DNA from: an uncultured Clostridium sp.
GTDB lineage: Bacteria; Bacillota; Clostridia; Lachnospirales; Lachnospiraceae
Assembly (NCBI GenBank): GCA_900555045.1
Contig: USJW01000004.1
Location: 16,947 to 80,946 of the forward strand
DNA: 64,000 nucleotides
Direction: 5' to 3'
This document shows, piece by piece, positions 58,011 to 64,000 of the stretch (position 1 is its first letter; every line of letters begins with the position of its first letter). The notes beneath the pieces were generated by a model, which saw nothing but the letters and a program-made list of their open reading frames with translations, had not been told where the DNA came from and made no database searches. The translations under genes were made by a program, and so were the position numbers.

Positions 58011-58850
58011 ATGGGTGAAAATGCAGTCGCAACAAGCGAGAACAATGAGAGAAAACTGAGAAGATCGGACCTGCTCCGCTGCTTTTTAATCTGGGAGACC
58101 ACGTCCGAGTCCTGCTTGAGCTACGAGCGCCTGATGTCTCTGGGCTTCTGCCACGCCATGACGCCCATCATCAACCGCCTTTATAAGAGCAAGGAGGAGC
58201 GCGTTTTGGCCTTAAAGCGCCACATGGTATTCTTCAACACCGAGAACAACTGGGGCGCCTTTATCCCGGGCATCGTCTGCTCCATGGAGGAGGAGAAGGC
58301 CAACGGCGGTTCCATCAGCGACGAGATGATCAACTCCGTAAAGATCGGCCTCATGGGCCCTCTGGCGGGAATCGGCGACACCATCACCCAGGGCCTTCTA
58401 AAGACCGTGCTGTTGGCAATCTTCGTGGACATGACCTTAAAGGGCAACATCGTGGCGCCCTTCATCTACGCGCTATTGATGGGCGCATACATCGCGGCCA
58501 TGGGCTACTTCACCTTCTTCTCCGGCTACCGCTTAGGGCAGAACGTGCTGTCCAAGATCACGGACAACAGCATCATGAGAAAGATCACCAACAGCCTGTC
58601 CATCTTAGGCCTGATCATCGCCGGAGCCATGATGGTGAACAACGTTTCCATCAAGACGCCCCTTGCCATCAACGTCGGACAGACCTCCGTTGTGATCCAG
58701 GAGCTCTTAGACTCCATTCTGCCCGGTATGCTGAGCGTAATCTTCGTAATGCTCTGCTTCGGACTGATGAAGAAGAACGTCAGCGTGTTCAAGATCATGA
58801 TCATCCTGTTCATCGTGGCAGTGATCGGCGCATTCTTCGGAATTCTGTAA
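58011..58850 (+). CDS. Mannose-family PTS component EIID
   Basis: A 279-residue membrane component specific to the mannose-type PTS. KLRRSDLLRCFLIWETTSESCLSYERLMSLGFCHAM near residue 15, HMVFFNTENNWGAFIPGIVCSMEEEKANG near residue 70 and GPLAGIGDTITQGLLK near residue 115 are typical. The C-terminal half holds five or six hydrophobic segments. A short hairpin with a weak T run follows. Confidence 0.93.
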   Translation: MGENAVATSENNERKLRRSDLLRCFLIWETTSESCLSYERLMSLGFCHAMTPIINRLYKSKEERVLALKRHMVFFNTENNWGAFIPGIVCSMEEEKANGGSISDEMINSVKIGLMGPLAGIGDTITQGLLKTVLLAIFVDMTLKGNIVAPFIYALLMGAYIAAMGYFTFFSGYRLGQNVLSKITDNSIMRKITNSLSILGLIIAGAMMVNNVSIKTPLAINVGQTSVVIQELLDSILPGMLSVIFVMLCFGLMKKNVSVFKIMIILFIVAVIGAFFGIL

Positions 58851-58873
58851 TTTTTTGAGACTCAAAAATCCAT

Positions 58874-58903
58874 GCCCGCCGGCGAAAGACCTGCGGGCTT
58901 TGT
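58874..58903 (+). terminator. Weak terminator or processing hairpin after EIID
   Basis: GCCCGC (58874-58879) pairs with GCGGGC (58893-58898) around a 13-base loop, followed by TTTGTATT. Read-through into the BtpA-like gene is likely. Confidence 0.5.
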
Positions 58904-58934
58904 ATTAAAACCATTCAGGAGGAGATAAGGTAAA

Positions 58935-59753
58935 ATGAGAAAAACCTGGCTTACAGACGTTATCGGAACAGAGAAGGCGGCCTTCGGGCTGGTACATTTA
59001 TTGGCGCTGCCCGGCGATCCGCTGTACGATCCGGAGGGCGGAATGGAGAAGGTCTACGAGGCGGCTCTGGCCGACGTGCAGGCGCTCCAGGAGGGCGGAA
59101 TCGACGCCCTGCACTTCTCCAACGAGTTCAGCTTCCCCTACCAGCAGAACCCGCCGAAGGAGATCATGACCTCCATGGCCTACATCATCGGGCGCTTAAA
59201 GCCCTACATCGACGTGCCCTACGGCGCCAATGTGATCAGCAATCCCAGCGACAGCGTGGCCCTGTGCGCCTCCGTGGGGGCGAAGTTTACCCGCGGCACC
59301 TTCTCCGGCGTGTACTCCGGAAACCTGGGACTGTACAACACCGCCGTCGGCGACTATGTGCGCCTGCGCCACAACCTGCACGCCGACGGGCTTAAGATGA
59401 TCCACTATGTGGTTCCGGAGTCCAGCGCCGACATCGGCGGCCGCGACCCGCTGGCCTCCGCCAAGGCGGCCCGGTTCATGAACATGCCCGACGGCTTTGC
59501 TGTGCCGGGCGCAACCGCAGGCCAGTCCGCGGACATCTCCCTGCTCCACCAGCTGAGGGAGTGCATGCCCGACATGGTGCTCGTGGCCTCCACGGGCGTG
59601 AAGTACGAGACCATCGAGGACATTTTCTCCATCTGCGACGCGGCCTTCATCGCAACGAGCCTCAAGAAGGACGGAATCTTTGAGAATCCCATGGACAAGG
59701 ACCGCGTGAAACGGTTCATGGATAAGCTGAAGGAGTACAGAAGCAGCCTTTAA
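58935..59753 (+). CDS. BtpA/SgcQ-family TIM-barrel protein
   Basis: A 272-residue cytoplasmic protein of the BtpA family. Conserved-looking segments are FGLVHLLALPGDPLYDPEGGMEKVYEAALADVQALQEGGIDALHFSNEFSFPY near residue 17, YGANVISNPSDSVALCASVGAKFTRGTFSGVYSGNLG near residue 95 and LVASTGVKYETIEDIFSICDAAFIATSLKKDG near residue 215. BtpA was named for photosystem I accumulation in cyanobacteria, but members in other bacteria such as SgcQ of the E. coli sgc cluster lie beside PTS genes and their reaction is not established. Its operon position after EIID suggests it acts on the phosphorylated product. AGGAGG precedes the ATG. Confidence 0.85.
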   Translation: MRKTWLTDVIGTEKAAFGLVHLLALPGDPLYDPEGGMEKVYEAALADVQALQEGGIDALHFSNEFSFPYQQNPPKEIMTSMAYIIGRLKPYIDVPYGANVISNPSDSVALCASVGAKFTRGTFSGVYSGNLGLYNTAVGDYVRLRHNLHADGLKMIHYVVPESSADIGGRDPLASAKAARFMNMPDGFAVPGATAGQSADISLLHQLRECMPDMVLVASTGVKYETIEDIFSICDAAFIATSLKKDGIFENPMDKDRVKRFMDKLKEYRSSL

Positions 59754-59765
59754 TGGGGAGGAGCT

Positions 59766-60437
59766 ATGCTGAGAGCGGTATTGTTTGACTGCGACGGGGT
59801 GTTGCTTGACAGTGAGAGCATCTACCTGTCCTGCGTCTCCAAGTACTTAAGGACGCTGGGGCGGGAGGCCGGGATCGACGAGCTGGCCTACCTGGTGGGC
59901 GCCGACATCCGGCGGATCACGGAGCAGCTGCAGCGGGATTACGACCTGGGGGACTACGAGCCCCAGACCCTGATCGACGGGCAGAGGGCCCTGTTTAACA
60001 AGGAGTTTTACAGCCAGACCTTAGAGCCAATGGACGGCCTGATCCCCTTTTTACAGAAGCTTCGGGCCGCCGGGCTGAAGACCGCGGTGGCCTCATCCTC
60101 GGACCAGCGCTACGTGGAGTACGTGCTTGACCAGCTGGGAATCCGGGACTATTTCGACGTGTTCATCGGCCGCGAGGCCGCCGGGCGCTCCAAGCCCTTC
60201 CCGGACCTTTATGAGGAGGCCATGCGGCGGCTGGGCGTGAAGCCGGAGGAAGCGGTGGTGTTAGAGGACTCGTCCAACGGGATCCGGGCGGGGTTGGACG
60301 CGGGATGCTATGTCCTGGCCTATAAAGGGGCCAAGGTGAAGCAGGACACCGCGGGCGCCCACCGGACGGTGTATGGTTATGGGGAGATTGATTTGGAGGA
60401 ACTGGAAAGAGAGGTTTCGGAGCGTAAGGGTTTGTGA
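59766..60437 (+). CDS. HAD-superfamily sugar phosphatase / beta-phosphoglucomutase-like
   Basis: A 223-residue HAD hydrolase, subfamily I. Motif I AVLFDCDGVLLDSES is at residue 5 with the nucleophile Asp and acid Asp, motif II AVASSSDQRYVEYV is near residue 112, Lys in GRSKPFPDLYEEAMRRLGV near residue 143 and motif III VLEDSSNGIRAGLDAG near residue 163. The helical cap at residues 18-85 fits phosphoglycolate-phosphatase or beta-PGM type enzymes. It follows the BtpA-like gene by 12 bp and precedes the operon terminator, so it probably dephosphorylates or isomerises a sugar phosphate made by the PTS. Confidence 0.88.
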   Translation: MLRAVLFDCDGVLLDSESIYLSCVSKYLRTLGREAGIDELAYLVGADIRRITEQLQRDYDLGDYEPQTLIDGQRALFNKEFYSQTLEPMDGLIPFLQKLRAAGLKTAVASSSDQRYVEYVLDQLGIRDYFDVFIGREAAGRSKPFPDLYEEAMRRLGVKPEEAVVLEDSSNGIRAGLDAGCYVLAYKGAKVKQDTAGAHRTVYGYGEIDLEELEREVSERKGL

Positions 60438-60456
60438 GATTGATAGTTAGATGATA

Positions 60457-60504
60457 GGGAGCTTTAAATCTGCGGTAGAAGGCAGGTTTAGAGCTCCTTT
60501 TTTT
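60457..60504 (+). terminator. Terminator of the PTS operon, member of a repeated terminator type
   Basis: GGGAGCTTTAAATCTGC pairs with GGCAGGTTTAGAGCTCC around a short loop, followed by seven T residues. The stem is closely similar to the terminator at 30223-30272. Confidence 0.92.
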
Positions 60505-60623
60505 AGAAATGCTGATTCGCGGGCGACGCGGACGCGCTGGAGTTTATCGGGGAAAAGCGGAGGGGCGGGCTTTTCCGGCCGGTGCGTTGGGCGTTCGCTG
60601 GAAGCCGCTGTTTAAGGTATCTT

Positions 60624-61544
60624 TTAAAATTCCTCCCCCCCAATCCGCGCAAAGAAGATGCTGATCGCCAGCAGATCCGCGCAGCCCCCGGGGCTGATGT
60701 TCTTTTCTATAAAATCCTGGTTCATGTCCGCCAGCTCCTCCATCACCTGGTCCGTAATGATAGGGTGGGAGAGGAGCAGGCGCCTGGCCTCCTCCTGGAC
60801 GTACTCCAGGGTGCTCGGGTTGGAGCGGATCAGGATGTTGGTGTCGTCCACGTTGGCCATCAGGGTGAGAAGCACATAGAGCCTCGCCCGGTTGGCGTCC
60901 GGCTGTTCGTTTAGGGCCCGCTCCATGGCGGGGACGGCGAAGAGGCGCAGGGAGGGGAAGCCGTCCTGGGCCTCGCCGCGGATTCCGCGGTAGCCGTACT
61001 CGGCGAATAAGTGCTCCCCGTGGGTCACGGGGGGCCGGGCCTTCATCCGGTCGAAGTCCTGCTCCAGCCAGTCGTGGACCGCCTCGCCGGCCAGCTCGAG
61101 GACCGCGTTGGGGTCAAAGACGAGGGGGACATTTTCCGGGCATTGCCGCAGCATGTAGCCCATGCAGGCGGCGATGATTCCCAGGGAGAAGATCATGCCC
61201 TTGTGGGTGTTGACCCCTCCGGTGGCCGCAAACATGGCCTGCTCGGCCTTCACGCCAACGGGGCGGATGGCCGGGAACACGCCCTTAAGGTCCCCGTCGT
61301 GGCGCCAACCGGCTTCGGCCATCTCCGCCAGATAGGGGACGATGGCATGGGTGCTGTCCACGAAGGTCTGGTAGCACATGTCCCGGTGCGCCCCGCTGTC
61401 GTGCAAATCCACCAGGCCGGGCTTGGGGGTGGTGCGAACCTCCTCCAGAAGGCCGTAGGCTGCGGCCTCCTCCATCTGATTTAAAAAATGCCGGAGTCTC
61501 TCATCCGGCGTTCTGATCGTTAAATTGTGTGTCTCCTGACTCAT
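60624..61544 (-). CDS. citG: Triphosphoribosyl-dephospho-CoA synthase
   Basis: A 306-residue enzyme that makes the precursor of the citrate lyase prosthetic group from ATP and dephospho-CoA. EEAAAYGLLEEVRTTPKPGLVDLHDSGAHRDMCYQTFVDST near residue 31 and NTHKGMIFSLGIIAACMGYML near residue 112 are the characteristic CitG segments, with PPVTHGEHLFAEYGYRGIRGEAQDGFPS near residue 175. MdcB of malonate decarboxylase belongs to the same family, but the neighbouring citX and citC support citrate lyase. It follows citX by 21 bp on the minus strand. No terminator with a T run is visible after it; a GGAAAAGC/GCTTTTCC hairpin lies at 60551-60576. Confidence 0.92.
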   Translation of the reverse strand: MSQETHNLTIRTPDERLRHFLNQMEEAAAYGLLEEVRTTPKPGLVDLHDSGAHRDMCYQTFVDSTHAIVPYLAEMAEAGWRHDGDLKGVFPAIRPVGVKAEQAMFAATGGVNTHKGMIFSLGIIAACMGYMLRQCPENVPLVFDPNAVLELAGEAVHDWLEQDFDRMKARPPVTHGEHLFAEYGYRGIRGEAQDGFPSLRLFAVPAMERALNEQPDANRARLYVLLTLMANVDDTNILIRSNPSTLEYVQEEARRLLLSHPIITDQVMEELADMNQDFIEKNISPGGCADLLAISIFFARIGGEEF

Positions 61545-61565
61545 AGATTCTCCTGTCGTACCGTC

Positions 61566-62084
61566 TCAGCCAAATTTCCCGGCCAGAATTTTTCGGATCT
61601 CCTCCACCAGCTCCGCCACGCTGTGGCTGCGGCTGCGGCTGCAGGCGTGGGCCGGCTGTCCGCAGAGCAGGCAGGTCCTGGGGGGAAGCCCGATGTCCTC
61701 CCTGCCGACCTTTTCCCCGTCCAGGCGGATCACATCGATGTCGAAGAGCCGCCCTAAGCGGTCCTGGTCCTCCGCGGCGGATACCGCCCGCTTGATGGCC
61801 AGTGGATCGCCGTCGACCCAGAAAAATGCCTCGTACCCGGTTTTCTCCCGGATTTCCCGGCAGCCGCCCGCCGTGAGTCCGGCCGGGGTGAGGGCCTCGC
61901 GGATCCGGCGCTCCCCCTCCTCAAAGGCCTGGGGAACAAACTTAAGCACCTTCACCGGCCCCGGGATATTGAGGGTGAGGCAGACCAGGGGACAGCGGTG
62001 TTTGTCAAGCAGCTCCCGCTGTAAGGCCACCCGCCGCTCCCTGGCGTCCAGCATATCACTCAAAACGACTTCTTCCATAATCAT
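61566..62084 (-). CDS. citX: Holo-ACP synthase for citrate lyase
   Basis: A 172-residue apo-citrate lyase phosphoribosyl-dephospho-CoA transferase. VVLSDMLDARERRVALQRELLDKHRCPLVCLTLNIPGPVK near residue 6 is the defining stretch, with GREDIGLPPRTCLLCGQPAHACSRSRSHSVAELVEEI at the C-terminus. It attaches the prosthetic group to the acyl carrier subunit CitD. No citD, citE or citF is in the window, so the target subunit must be encoded elsewhere or beyond the right edge. It lies between citC and citG. Confidence 0.92.
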   Translation of the reverse strand: MIMEEVVLSDMLDARERRVALQRELLDKHRCPLVCLTLNIPGPVKVLKFVPQAFEEGERRIREALTPAGLTAGGCREIREKTGYEAFFWVDGDPLAIKRAVSAAEDQDRLGRLFDIDVIRLDGEKVGREDIGLPPRTCLLCGQPAHACSRSRSHSVAELVEEIRKILAGKFG

Positions 62085-62103
62085 AGCGCATTCCGCCTTC
62101 CCA

Positions 62104-63162
62104 TCAGTAGTGAACCACGTCCGCGCATCCGCGGATCTTCTCCACCGTCTTTTCTCCCTCCACGGAGGTGAAGTAGCGGTAGGTGGACTCGGGAACCAGG
62201 CCGTGAAGCCCGGATAAATCGCCCTCCTTGATCAGCTCGCGTACCTTGGAGGCGCTGATGGCCTGGCCGTCGGACTCCTTGCGGGGGATCACCGTGAGCG
62301 TGAGGCCCGCGGCCGCCAGCTCTTCGGCCATCACCTGGTTGTAGATGCCCGTGACGGCGCTGAAGGGCTCCTCGCCCACATAGCGCACCTGGATTCCCAG
62401 GGATTTGGCGATCTTCTCGAAGATCGTGATGTCTAAAACCGCGTGGGAGCGGATCACGGTGTCCTTATCCTTCAGAAAATAGGAGGGGAAGGTGGCGTTT
62501 GAGATCATGTAGCTCTCGGTCCGGTGGTACACGATATTTTTAAGGTGCGCAGTTCCCTCCTTCACCAGGCGCTCCCGCACCGGGAAGGGGACGAGGGAGG
62601 CGTCCTCGCTGACCACAAACAGGTGCAATACGTCGCAGCCCGCGGCCGCGGTCTCCACCAGGTACTGATGGCCCAGGGTGAAGGGGTTGGCGTTCATCAC
62701 CACCGCGCCCACGCGGTCCCCGGTGAGACCGGAGGCCTCCGTCTCCTGCTTTAAGCGGTCCAGATACCGCTCAAAACCGCCCTTGCGGTTCTCCATAAAG
62801 ACCACCTTGCCGTCCACCCGGGCGATCTCGTAAAAGCCTAAGTCCTTAAAGAACAGGGCGGTATTGCACTTCGTGTAGAGAAACAGGTCCAGGATGCCGC
62901 GGCGGTACTGGTAGTCGATCAGATGGCTGATCACCTGGTTTAACAGCCCCTCGCCCTGGTGATTGTGGTCCACGGCCAGGCAGCGCAGGGTGTTGCCGAA
63001 GGCGGACCCGGTGGCCGCCAGGTTGTAGTCCTCGTCGTAGAGGCCCACGGTGTAGTCCAGGTTTCCGTCCCGCTCGATTCCCTCCTGGGCCAAAAGCTGT
63101 TCCATCTGCCGGAGCGCTGTGCGGTCGCTGTAGCGGATCTGGCTGAAATGATATTCCGACAT
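62104..63162 (-). CDS. citC: [Citrate (pro-3S)-lyase] ligase
   Basis: A 352-residue ligase that acetylates the citrate lyase prosthetic group with acetate and ATP to activate the enzyme. The N-terminal GNAT-like domain (about 1-135) has VDHNHQGEGLLNQVISHLIDYQYRRGI, and the nucleotidyltransferase domain (about 140-340) has VGAVVMNANPFTLGHQYLVETAAAGCD near residue 150 and ISASKVRELIKEGDLSGLHGLVPESTYRYF near residue 308. Both are standard. It begins three bases after the response regulator stop, so the regulator and cit genes share a transcript. Confidence 0.94.
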   Translation of the reverse strand: MSEYHFSQIRYSDRTALRQMEQLLAQEGIERDGNLDYTVGLYDEDYNLAATGSAFGNTLRCLAVDHNHQGEGLLNQVISHLIDYQYRRGILDLFLYTKCNTALFFKDLGFYEIARVDGKVVFMENRKGGFERYLDRLKQETEASGLTGDRVGAVVMNANPFTLGHQYLVETAAAGCDVLHLFVVSEDASLVPFPVRERLVKEGTAHLKNIVYHRTESYMISNATFPSYFLKDKDTVIRSHAVLDITIFEKIAKSLGIQVRYVGEEPFSAVTGIYNQVMAEELAAAGLTLTVIPRKESDGQAISASKVRELIKEGDLSGLHGLVPESTYRYFTSVEGEKTVEKIRGCADVVHY

Positions 63163-63165
63163 AGA

Positions 63166-63867
63166 TTATTCTCCTTCGTCCACGGTAAATTTATAGCCAA
63201 GCCCCCACACTGTCTTGATGTAGCGGGGACTTTTCGGATTGTCCTCGATCTTGTTTCTCAAGTGGCTGATGTAGACCATAATGGCGTTCTCGTCCACGAT
63301 GGAATTGCCCCACACCAGCTCGTAGAGCTGCTCCTTTGTGAAGACACGCCCCACGCTGCTGATAAACAGCTTCATCATCACGTTCTCCTTGGAGGAGAGC
63401 GGGATCAGCTGATCATTCTTAAAAAATTCCAATGTCATGTTGCTGTAGCGGAAGGGTCCGGCAGTGATGTAATTGTGCGCGCTGTAGGCTGCCTTCCGGT
63501 TTCTGCGGATCAGAGCCTTGATCTTGGCGCCCAGCACCACCGGGTTGAAGGGCTTGGTGATGTAGTCGTCCGCCCCGATGTCCAGCCCGTATAAGGTGTC
63601 AAAATCCTCCGTGCGCCCGCTCAAAATAATGATGGGGATGTCGTTCCCGATGGAGCGGAGGCTTCGGATCACGTCGAACCCATCGTCTACCCCGTTCATC
63701 ATGATGTCCAGCAAAATCAGGTCAAATTTGCGGTTTTGAGCCAATGTGACAGCCTCCTGCCCGTTGGATGCGGTCACGGATTTAAATCCGTTCCCCTCCA
63801 CCACCTTGGTCAGCAGCTTGCGTATGGCCGGATCGTCATCCACGATCAGAACCTTTTCGTCCGCCAT
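63166..63867 (-). CDS. OmpR-family response regulator heading the cit operon
   Basis: A 233-residue response regulator. Receiver domain (about 1-120): VDDDPAIRKLL, phospho-acceptor Asp54 in LILLDIMMNG, LSGR and KPFN. The C-terminal winged helix (about 135-230) has SKENVMMKLFISSVGRVFTKEQLYELVWG and VYISHLRNKIEDNPKSPRYIKTVWGLGYKF. AAGGGGG lies nine bases before the ATG at 63867, preferred to a longer frame. No histidine kinase is in the same operon. Known citrate fermentation genes are usually controlled by CitAB-type systems, so an OmpR-type regulator is unusual. It may instead be an orphan or have a kinase beyond the window. Confidence 0.9.
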   Translation of the reverse strand: MADEKVLIVDDDPAIRKLLTKVVEGNGFKSVTASNGQEAVTLAQNRKFDLILLDIMMNGVDDGFDVIRSLRSIGNDIPIIILSGRTEDFDTLYGLDIGADDYITKPFNPVVLGAKIKALIRRNRKAAYSAHNYITAGPFRYSNMTLEFFKNDQLIPLSSKENVMMKLFISSVGRVFTKEQLYELVWGNSIVDENAIMVYISHLRNKIEDNPKSPRYIKTVWGLGYKFTVDEGE

Positions 63868-63910
63868 AATTATTGTCCCCCTTTTGTGGAATATCCACCT
63901 GTCTCCTCCT

Positions 63911-63938
63911 ATTATATAGGAAAATACACGAAAATCAA
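63911..63938 (-). promoter_or_regulatory. Promoter of the response regulator-citCXG operon
   Basis: On the minus strand TTGATT (63938-63933), 16-bp spacer, TATAAT (63916-63911), 44 bp before the start codon. The stretch from 63939 to the window end is AT-rich and shows nothing else clear. Confidence 0.7.
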
Positions 63939-64000
63939 CTGTTAATTTTGTGTTAAAATCAAACAAATCACTAAATTATTAAAAAATTTTAAGAGAATTT

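Noticed and set aside
1..64000. tRNA, rRNA, CRISPR array, insertion sequence or prophage
   Set aside because: No cloverleaf-like sequence, regularly spaced repeats, transposase with inverted ends or phage structural genes were seen. The Rpn-type gene is the only mobile-element-related protein and has no flanking repeats.

Overview
The window looks like a chromosomal segment of a GC-rich anaerobic Clostridia member, most likely Lachnospiraceae. The evidence is Bacillota-type ribosome binding sites (AAGGAGG), consensus -35/-10 promoters, a T-box riboswitch, lipoproteins with clostridial lipoboxes, a rubredoxin/flavodiiron pair, a mannose-family PTS with a LevR-like regulator, and citrate lyase maturation genes. 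The species cannot be named from the sequence. No rRNA, tRNA, CRISPR array, insertion sequence or prophage is visible. Gene assignments rest on recognising protein motifs by eye; no database search was run.

Layout. 1-3.4 kb: an MFS transporter, PHP phosphoesterase and ROK-type regulator operon behind a promoter that carries a perfect 11-bp inverted repeat. 3.5-8.0 kb: a two-component system flanked by two lipoprotein-like genes. 8.0-19.7 kb: a purine catabolism and uptake island (adenine deaminase, a HutC-type GntR regulator, three xanthine dehydrogenase subunit genes split around a BMP-type nucleoside ABC transporter and a small membrane-anchored protein). Matching GGTANTACC operators precede the deaminase and the regulator. 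19.8-24.4 kb (minus strand): an Rpn-type nuclease gene and a TrpXYZ-like ABC transporter behind a T-box leader whose specifier reads as UGG (Trp). 24.5-30.1 kb: a cysteine hydrolase, a cytidylate-kinase-like protein, a ZIP metal transporter, and an SLC13-like permease/metallo-beta-lactamase-fold hydrolase pair divergent from a LysR regulator. 30.3-33.9 kb (minus): aroF-tyrA-aroA.

34.1-44 kb: a 5'-3' exonuclease; a fusion of a family 2 glycosyltransferase with a DNA-deoxyinosine-glycosylase-like domain; an EF-G paralogue; rubredoxin; a zinc-ribbon protein; a Crp/Fnr regulator divergent from a flavodiiron protein across a perfect 26-bp palindrome; a CPBP protease; and an AEC transporter. 44.1-53.1 kb: a compact tricarboxylate or 2-hydroxycarboxylate catabolic locus (RraA-like aldolase, YbhJ-like aconitase-family hydratase, isocitrate/isopropylmalate-type dehydrogenase, PrpF-type isomerase, 2HCT symporter, TPR membrane protein, LysR regulator). 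I consider this the best candidate for an undescribed pathway. 53.2-60.4 kb: an AT-rich small gene, a LevR-like PTS regulator without a recognisable sigma-54 contact motif, a divergent mannose-family PTS (EIIA, EIIB, EIIC, EIID), a BtpA/SgcQ-like protein and an HAD phosphatase. 60.6-63.9 kb (minus): an OmpR-type response regulator with citC, citX and citG but no citDEF.

The window therefore combines purine use, aromatic amino acid supply (aro genes plus a Trp-responsive transporter), oxygen/NO defence and organic acid metabolism. Two organic acid loci lie about 10 kb apart and could be metabolically linked.
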